Positions 52,101-61,100 of a stretch of 64,000 nt of DNA are shown here, piece by piece; positions within the stretch are counted from its first letter, which is position 1, and the number at the start of each line of letters is the position of its first letter. Made by a program: the position numbers and the translations under genes. Origin of the DNA: Rhea pennata. Taxonomy: Eukaryota > Chordata > Aves > Rheiformes > Rheidae. The notes under the pieces are model-generated. The model was not told the DNA's origin. It saw only the letters and a list, made by a program, of their open reading frames with translations, and made no database searches. The stretch covers positions 2,490,000-2,553,999 of the forward strand of contig NC_084687.1 in the NCBI RefSeq assembly GCF_028389875.1. The letters are read 5' to 3'.

Positions 52101-55100
52101 GTGTTCATGGGGCTGGATGTGGGGCCAGGGCAGTGCCCCAGGGTCTCTGTGCCTCTGTGCATGAGGTTGTGGGGCTGGGGGATATGCGTCTGGGGGAGTG
52201 CTGAGCCGTGGGGCTGGATGTGGGTTTGGGGGGGGGGGTGTCCATGGGGCTGGATGTGGGGCCAGGGCAGTGCCCAGGGGTCTCTGTGCCCCTGTGCGTG
52301 GAGGTGCCAGGGCAGTGGGGCTGGGTAGGGGTCTTGGCGGGGGGGGGTGTCCATGGGGCTGGATGTGGGGCCAGGGCAGTGCCTGCAAGGAGGGGGGGGG
52401 GGGGCGATGCCTCCGTGCTGCTGTGCAGGGCAGGTGTGGGGCTGGGGGCTGTGGGGCTGGGCCCACCTCGCTGTGCCCCCCCCCGCCGCCCCCCAGGCTG
52501 CCCCGCCAAGAAGAACGCCTGCGACGCCGGCACGTGCCGCCACGGGGGCACCTGCGTGCACGAGTGGGGCGGCTTCAGCTGCCGGTGCCCGCTGGGCTTC
52601 GGCGGCCAGACCTGCGAGGAAGGTACTGGGGGGGGGGGGGGGAGGCGAGGGGGGCGGTATTGGGGGTGGGGGGGGTCCCGGCGCCCGGCCGACGCTCCGG
52701 CTCCCCGCAGAGATGGCGACGCCGCAGCGGTTCCTGGGCAGCAGCCTGGCGGCCTGGAGCGGGCTGGCGCTGCCGCCGGCGCCGCCCGGGCACCTGGCGC
52801 TCATGTTCCGCACGCGGCAGCCGCGCGGGCTCCTGCTCCGCGCCACCGCCGCCACCGCCGCCACCGCCACCGCCGGGGCCCTGGCCACCGTCACCCTCCA
52901 GGTGGGCTCGGGGATGCGGCGTGGCGTGGGGGCATTGCTGGGCACGGGGGGGGGGGGGGCGGCATTGCCAGGCACAGGGTGTGGGGGGGGATTGCATGGG
53001 GCAGCGTCCATGGGGGTCCGGGGCATTGCCCGCGGCGTGGGGGGCCTTGCTCAGGGTGTGTGGGGGGGGACAGGGGCTGTGCTGGGGGGGGGGTATCACC
53101 TGCGGCGGGGTGGAACGTTGCATGGGGTTGGGGGGCAGGGGGCAGTGCTGGGGGGGGTAATTCCCTGGGGGTGGGGGGCAGTGGCCCAGGGGTGTTGCTA
53201 TGGGGGGGTATTTTCCTTGGGGGGAGGGGGGCACTGCAGGCAGCCCGGGGGGGGGGGTTGTTTCCCCAGGGGTGGCTGGCAGGTGGGTGCAGGGTGCCCT
53301 GGGGGGCGGGTTTTGGGGCTGGAGGGGGGGGCGCGGGCACCCTGACGGCTCTCTCGGCAGCTGAGCGAGGGGCAGGCGGAGGCGGACGTGTGGCAGGGGG
53401 GCACCCGCCTGGCCTGGCTCCGGCTGCCCCACGCCAAGGTCAACGACGGCGACTGGCACCACGTCCAGCTGGAGCTGCGGGGGGCCCCCGGCCGCCCCCC
53501 GCCCGCCGCCCTGCTCCTCCTGGCCCTCGACTACGGCCGGCACCAGGTGCCCGCGGCGGGCAGCGAGAACCGCTGGGGAAACCAAGGCAGCGCCGGGTGC
53601 CGGGCTGGGGGGGGGGGGATTTTGGGGGGGGGGCGGGTGGCTCAGGGGTGCTGTGCCCGCAGGCGGTGGCCGACGTGGCCGGCGAGCTGCGGGGGCTGCG
53701 GCTGCGGACGCTGAGCGTGGGCGGGCTGGCGGGCGACGACGGGGAGGTGCAGCAAGGCTTCCGCGGCTGCCTCCAGGTACCGGCGCGCGGCGGCGGGGCG
53801 GGCGCTCCGCCGGGGGGACCTGGGCACGGGCGCAGCGCAAGGGCAGGGGGATGTGGGTGCGGGGACGTGGGGATGTGGCCGGTGGCACAGGGACATGGGC
53901 ATAAGGCAAGGGCACAGGGATGTAGATGCAGGAAGGTGGGCATGGGCACGGGGACGTGGGGACGTGGGCATGGGCATAGGGCCAGGGCACAGAGACGTGG
54001 GTGTGGGGATGTGGGGACTGGGCATGGGCAAAGGACAAGGGCACAGAGACGTCGATGTGGGGACGTGGGGATGTGGGCATGGGCATAGGGCCAGGGCACA
54101 GAGACGTGGGTGTGGGGACGTGGGCATGGGCATAGGGCCAGGGCACAGAGACGTGGGTGTGGGGATGTGGGGACTGGGCATGGGCAAAGGACAAGGGCAC
54201 AGAGACGTCGATGTGGGGACGTGGGGATGTGGGCATGGGCATAGGGCCAGGGCACAGGGACGTGGGTGTGGGGACGTGGGCATGGGCATAGGGCCAGGGC
54301 ACAGAGACGTGGGTGTGGGGATGTGGGGACTGGGCATGGGCAAAGGACAAGGGCACAGGGACATCGATGTGGGGACGTGGGGATGTGGGCATGGGCATAG
54401 GGCCAGGGCACAGGGACGTGGGTGTGGGGACGTGGGTGTAGGCATAGGGCAAGGGCCCAGGGATGTGGGTGCAGGGACACGGGGACATGGGCACAGAGTA
54501 TGGGGCAGGGGGACATGGGTGTGGGCAAGAGGACACGGACCTGGGCCCATAGGCATGGCACTTGGGCAGAGGAACACGGGTGTGGGCACAGCACGTGGGG
54601 ATGTGGTCGTCTGGGTGAGGGGACGCAGGCACAGGGACACGGGCATAGGGGCACGCGTGGGGACGTAGGCGTGGGGACGTGGGTACGGGCACAGGGCCGC
54701 GGGACGTACGGGCTCGGGGGCAGAACCCTGCGGCCGGGGAGGGAAACCGAGGCACGGCGGTGACGGGCGCCCGGCGGCAGGGCGTGCGCGTGGGCGAGAC
54801 GGCGGCCAGCGCGGTGGCGCTGAACGCCGACCAGGCGGCGCGGGTGAACGTGGAGCGGGGCTGCGCCGTGCCCGACCCCTGCGACTCCGGGCCCTGCCCG
54901 GGCAACAGCTACTGCAGCGACGACTGGGACAGCTTCTCCTGCAGCTGCGACCCGGGTGAGGGCGCCGGCGCTGCCACCTCCCCTGCCACCCCCCCCGGCA
55001 CCGCTGTCCTGGCCGGCGCGGTGCCCACGGCGCCGCCGGTGCTGCCAGCGCTTGGGCGCTGCTGCACCAGGCACTGCCGCCCTCTGGGCGCTGCCACCCC

Positions 55101-58100
55101 CTGCCACCCTGGGCGCTGCCCCCCCCCCAGGCAGAGCCCCCAGGGCGCTGCCACCCCCCTGACTGTCATAGTCATCTGGGCACTTGCACCCTCCTCCCCC
55201 TGCCCCCCCCAGCAATGTCACCATCTCTGGCACTGCCACCGCTCGGGCAATGCTGCCCTGGGCACTGCCACCCCCTGCCACCACTGCGCTGGGCGCTGCC
55301 ACCCCCTTGTCACGGTCACCTGGGCACTGCCAACCCCCCCCCCCAGCAATGCCACAGTATTGGGCACTGCCACCCCTTGGGCAACGCTGCACCGGGCACC
55401 AGTGCCACCCCCTGCCACCACTGTCCTGGGCACTGCCACCCCCACTGCCATGACTGTCACCTGGGCACTGCCACCCCTTGAGCAACGCTGCACAGCCGGG
55501 CACCTGCCCCGTGCCCCACGCCCGAGGGGCCATGACGGAGCCGGCGGGGGGACGGAGAGGGGGCCCGGCGCGTGTGCCGAGCCGTGCCCGCTCTCCCACG
55601 CCCGCCGCCGCGCAGGCTACTACGGCGAGGGCTGCGTCAGCGCCTGCGCCCTCAACCCCTGCGAGCACCCGGCCGCCTGCGCCCGCAAGCCGGGCTCCGC
55701 GCGGGGCTACGCCTGCGAGTGCCCCCACGGCTCCTTCGGGCCCTACTGCGAGCACAAGTGAGTGGCAGCGGCGGGCGCGCGGCGGCGCCGGCGGCGCCGG
55801 CGGCCGTGCCCCATGCCGTGTCGCCCGCCCAGGTTCGACCAGCCGTGCCCGCGGGGCTGGTGGGGCCAGCCGACGTGCGGCCCCTGCAGCTGCGACGTCG
55901 CCAAAGGCTTCGACCCCGATTGCAACAAGACCACGGGCGAGTGTCGCTGCAAGGTGAGCGCGCGGGCGCCGGTGCCGCCGCCGGTGCCGCCGGTGGTGCC
56001 ACCGGCGCGTGCCGCCCTCCCACGGGCACCTCTCCGCCCGCAGGAGAACCACTACCGGCCGGCGGGCAGCGACGCCTGCCTGCTCTGCGACTGCTACCCC
56101 ACCGGCTCGCTGTCCCGCCTGTGCGCCGCCGCCAGCGGGCAGTGCCAGTGCAAAGCCGGCGTCATCGGGCGCCGCTGCGACCGCTGCGACAACCCCTTCG
56201 CCGAGGTGACGGCCAGCGGCTGTGAAGGTGGGTTGCCGGCGCCCGGACGCTGCCAGCCAGGTGCCCCCCCCCCCCCCGCCGCGGCCCGGCTCCGATGCCC
56301 GCTTTGCCTCGCAGTCAACTACGACAGCTGTCCCCGCGCCGTCGAGGCCAACATCTGGTGGCCCCGGACCCGCTTCGGGCTGCCCGCCGCCGCGCCGTGC
56401 CCCAAGGGCTCCGTCGGTGAGGCGGCGGGGGAGCGGCGCCCGTGGGGGTGGTGCCCGCGGGGGGGGGTGCCCCTGGGGGGTGATGCATGTGGGAACGGGG
56501 CCCATGGGAGCGATCCACGTGGAAGCGATGCCCGTGGGGATGATGCCCGCGGGGGCGATGGCAGCGGGAGGGAAGCCCTCGGGCGGGTTGATGCCCGCGG
56601 GAGCGATGCCCGTGGGGGTGATGCCCGTGGGAACGATGCATGTGGGGGCGATGGCAGCGGGAGGGAAGCCCTCGGGGGGGTTGATGCCTGCAGGAGCGAT
56701 GCCCACGGGGATGATGCCTGCGGGAATGATGCCCGCTGGGATGATGCCCGTGGGAATGGTGCCTGCAGGGGTGATGGCAGTGGGAGGGATGCCCGCAGGG
56801 GGGTTGATGCCCGCGGGAGCGATGCCCACGGGGGTGATGCCTGCAGAAACGATGCCTGTGGGGGTGATGGCAGTGGGAGTGATGCCCACGGGAGTGATGC
56901 CCGTGGAGGCGATGGCAGCGGGAGGGAAGCCCTCGGGGGGGTTGATGCCTGCAGGAGCGATGCCCACGGGGGGTGATGCCTGCAGAAACGATGCCTGTGG
57001 GGGTGATGGCAGCGGGAGGGATGCCTCCGGGGGGGTTGATGCCCGCAGGGGGGTTGATGCCTGCAGGAGCGATGCCCACGAGAGCGATGCCCGCTGGGGT
57101 GATGCATATGGGAACGATGCCCATGGGGGGTGATGGCAGCGGGAGGGATGCCCTCGGGGCTGGGGGGGGTTGATGCCCCCGGGGAGGTTGATGCCCGCGG
57201 GAGCGCCCCCGACGCCCGCCCGCTGCCCGCCCCGGCGCAGGCACGGCCGTGCGGCACTGCGACGAGCACCGGGGCTGGCTGCCCCCCAACCTCTTCAACT
57301 GCACCTCGCTGCCCTTCGCCGCCCTCAAGGGCTTCGTAAGTGCGCCCTGCGCGTCGGCCGGGCACCGCCGCGTCCCCCCCGCGTCCCCCCCACCGCCGGC
57401 GCCGCAGCGGGCGCTGACGGCGGGGCGCTCGCCAGGCGGAGCGGCTGGCGCGCAACGAGTCGCTGCTGGACACGGCGCAGTCGCAGCGGGTGGCCCTGCA
57501 GCTGCACGACGCCACGCGCCGCACGGCCGCCTACTTCGGCAGCGACGTGCGCCTCGCCTACCGGCTCGCCGCCCGCCTGCTGCAGCACGAGAGCGCCCAG
57601 CGCGGCTTCCGCCTCGCCGCCACCCAGGACGTCCACTTCACCGAGGTGAGCCGGGGACCCCCCCCCCCCACGCACACACACACACACACCGCGGCCCTCC
57701 CCCCCGACCCGACGCCACGGTGACGGGCGCCCGGGAGCCGGACGCGGCGTGCCCGGCGCCCCTGCGTCATCCCGCTCCCCTCCCTCCTCGCCCCCAGAGC
57801 CGAGGGCTGCGCCGCACGGGTGCTCGATTGGGGGGGGGGGTCCCTGCTGCGAGGCTCCCAGACGCCACGGTGACGGGCGCCCGGGAGCCGGACGCGGCGT
57901 GCCCGGCGCCCCTGCGTCATCCCGCTCCCCTCCCTCCTCGCCCCCAGAGCCGAGGGCTGCGCCGCACGGGTGCTCGATTGGGGGGGGGGGTCCCTGCTGC
58001 GAGGCGCCCAGACGCCAGGGTGACGGGCTGCCCCCCCCCCCACTCCCCTGCCCGGTCCGCCGAGCCTCGTGGGCGCATGAGACCGGGGAGAACCGGAGCG

Positions 58101-61100
58101 GGGCCCCAGCGGCGGGCTGCCCAGACGCCGGGGTGACGGGCACCGCTTCCCCAACGGTGAAGCTGTTGGGGCAGAGGCGGGGGGGGGGGGGGGGCAGCAG
58201 CAGCGGGTGCCCGTGCCCACCCCTGCCCGCCGCTCGCAGAACCTGCTGCGGGTGGGCAGCGCCCTGCTCGACGCCAGCAACAAGCGCCACTGGGAGCTCA
58301 TCCAGCAGACGGAGGGGGGCACCGCCTGGCTGCTGAAGCACTTCGAGGACTACGCCAGCGCCCTGGCGCGGAACATGCGCCAGACCTACCTGAGCCCCTT
58401 CACCATCGTCACCCCCAACATCGGTGGGGACCGAGGGGGGGCGGCAGGGGGATGGGAGGGCAGCGCCGAGCGGGGCGCTGAGCGGCCCCGCGCCCCGCAG
58501 TGGTGTCGGTGGTGCGGCTGGACAAGGGGAACTTCGCGGGCGCCCGGCTGCCCCGCTACGAGGCCCTGCGGGGGGAGAAGCCCCCCGACCTGGAGACCAC
58601 CGTCATCCTGCCCGAGAGTGTCTTCCGGCCCGCCGAGGGCAGGCGTGAGTGGGGGCCGGGGCGGCGGGACCTCGGGCACGGCACGGGGGGACAGCGGTGG
58701 GGACCCCGGCGTGGCCGTGGGGACACCGGCCGGGCTGCTGTGGGACAGCAGTGGGGACGCTGGAATGGCCCTGTGGGGACAGCGGTGGGGACAGTGGCAC
58801 CACTGCAAGGGGACGGTCATGGGGAAGCTGGCGTGGCTGCGGCGGGACAGCGGTGGGGATGGTGGTGCAGGCTTGGGACAGTGGTGTGGACACTGGCACG
58901 GCTTTGGGGAGCGGCGGTGGGGACGCTGGAGGGGCTTTGGGGGGATGGTGGTGGGGTCGTTGGAGGGGCTTTGGGGGAGCGGCGGTGGGGTCGTTGGAGG
59001 GGTTTTGGGGGATGGTGGTGGGGACGCTGGAGGGGCTTTGGGGGGACGGTGGTGGGGACGCTGGAGGGGCTTTGGGGGAGCGGCGGTGGCGTCGTTGGAG
59101 GGTTTTGGGGGATGGTGGGGATGTTGGAGGGGCTTTGGGGGACGGCGGTGGGGACGCTGGAGGGGCTTTGGGGGGAGCGGCGGTGGGGTCGTTGGAGGGG
59201 TTTTGGGGGACGACGGTGGGGACGCTGGAGGGGCTTTGGGGGAGCGGCGGTGGGGTTGTTGGAGGGGTTTTGGGGGATGGCGGTGGGGACGCTGGAGGGG
59301 CTTTGGGGGGAGCGGCGGTGGGGTCGTTGGAGGGGTTTTGGGGGATGGTGTGGTGGGGACGTTGGAGGGACTTTGGGGGAGCGGCGGTGGGGACGCTGGG
59401 GGGGTTTTGGGGGATGGTGGTGGGGATGTTGGAGGGGCTTTGGGGGGACGGCGGTGGGGACGCTGGAGGGGCTTTGGGGGAGCGGCGGTGGGGTTGTTGG
59501 AGGGGTTTTGGGGGATGGTGGTGAGGATGTTGGAGGGACTTTGGGGGACGGCGGTGGGGACGCTGGAGGGGCTTTGGGGGGACGGCGGTGGGGACGCTGG
59601 AGGGGCTTTGGGGGGAGCGGCGGTGGGGTCGTTGGAGGGGTTTTGGGGGACGACGGTGGGGACGCTGGAGGGGCTTTGGGGGAGCGGCGGTGGGGTTGTT
59701 GGAGGGGTTTTGGGGGATGGCGGTGGGGACGCTGGAGGGGCTTTGGGGGGAGCGGCGGTGGGGTCGTTGGAGGGGTTTTGGGGGATGGTGTGGTGGGGAC
59801 GTTGGAGGGACTTTGGGGGAGCGGCGGTGGGGACGCTGGGGGGTTTTGGGGGATGGTGGTGGGGATGTTGGAGGGGCTTTGGGGGGACGGCGGTGGGGAC
59901 GCTGGAGGGGCTTTGGGGGAGCGGCGGTGGGGTTGTTGGAGGGTTTTGGGGGATGGTGGTGAGGATGTTGGAGGGACTTTGGGGGACGGCGGTGGGGACG
60001 CTGGAGGGGCTTTGGGGGAGCGGCGGTGGGGTCGTTGGAGGGGCCTTGGGGGACAGCGGTGGGGGACGCTGGAGGGCTTTGGGGGACGGCGGTGGGCACC
60101 CTGGCGCCGCCGCTCTCCACGTTGTGCCCTGCGCTGCCAGACCCGTCCGCCGGGCACGGGAAGCGCCCGCAGGGCGCTGGCGGGCGGGAGGAGGCGGACG
60201 AGGAGGCTGAGGCCACCACCGAGGAGGAAGAGGTGACGCTGGTGACCAGGCACAAGCGCCACCCGGAGCCCAGCGAGGGCCAGGCCATCGCCAGCGTCAT
60301 CATCTACCGCACGCTGGCGGGGCTCCTGCCCGAGCAGTACGACACGGACAAGCGCAGCCTCCGGTACCCGCCGCGGGGCGCCGGGCGGAGCGGGGGGCCG
60401 GGGGCGGCGGGGCGCAGCGGGCGCCTGACGCCCGCCCCGGCGCCCAGGGTGCCCAAGCGGCCCATCATCAACACGCCGGTGGTGAGCATCAGCGTGCACG
60501 ACGCGGCGGAGCGGGGCGCCGCGGGCGCTGGAGAAGCCCATCACCCTGCAGTTCCGCCTGCTCGAGACCCAGGAGCGCTCCAAGCCCATCTGCGTCTTCT
60601 GGAACCACTCGCTGCTGTGAGTGGCACGGGCACGGGCACGGGCACGGGGTGGGCACCGGCACGGGGTGGGCACAGGGCGGTGAGGGGGCCGCCCCGAGCC
60701 GCCTGCGCCCTCCTCGAGCGGTGCAGGGGCATGGACGGTCCCGTCCCCTGTGTCCCGAGGCGGGTGGCATGGGCACAGGGATATGGCACGGCCCCATCCT
60801 CCATGCCTTGGCGGGTGGCACGGGGACGGCGGTTTGCCGTGGCCCCATCCCTGGTGTCCCGCGGCGGGTGGCACGGGGACGGGGTTATGGCACGGCCTCG
60901 TCCCCGGTGTCGCATGGCAGGTGGCACGGGGACGGCGGTTTGCCATGGCCTCGTCCCCGGTGTCGCACGGTGGGTGGCACGGGGACGGCAGTTTGCCATG
61001 GCCCCGTCCCCGGTGTCCCATGGAGGGTGGCACGGGGACGGCGGTTTGCCATGGCCTCGTCCCCGGTGTCGCACGGTGGGTGGCACGGGGACGGCAGTTT

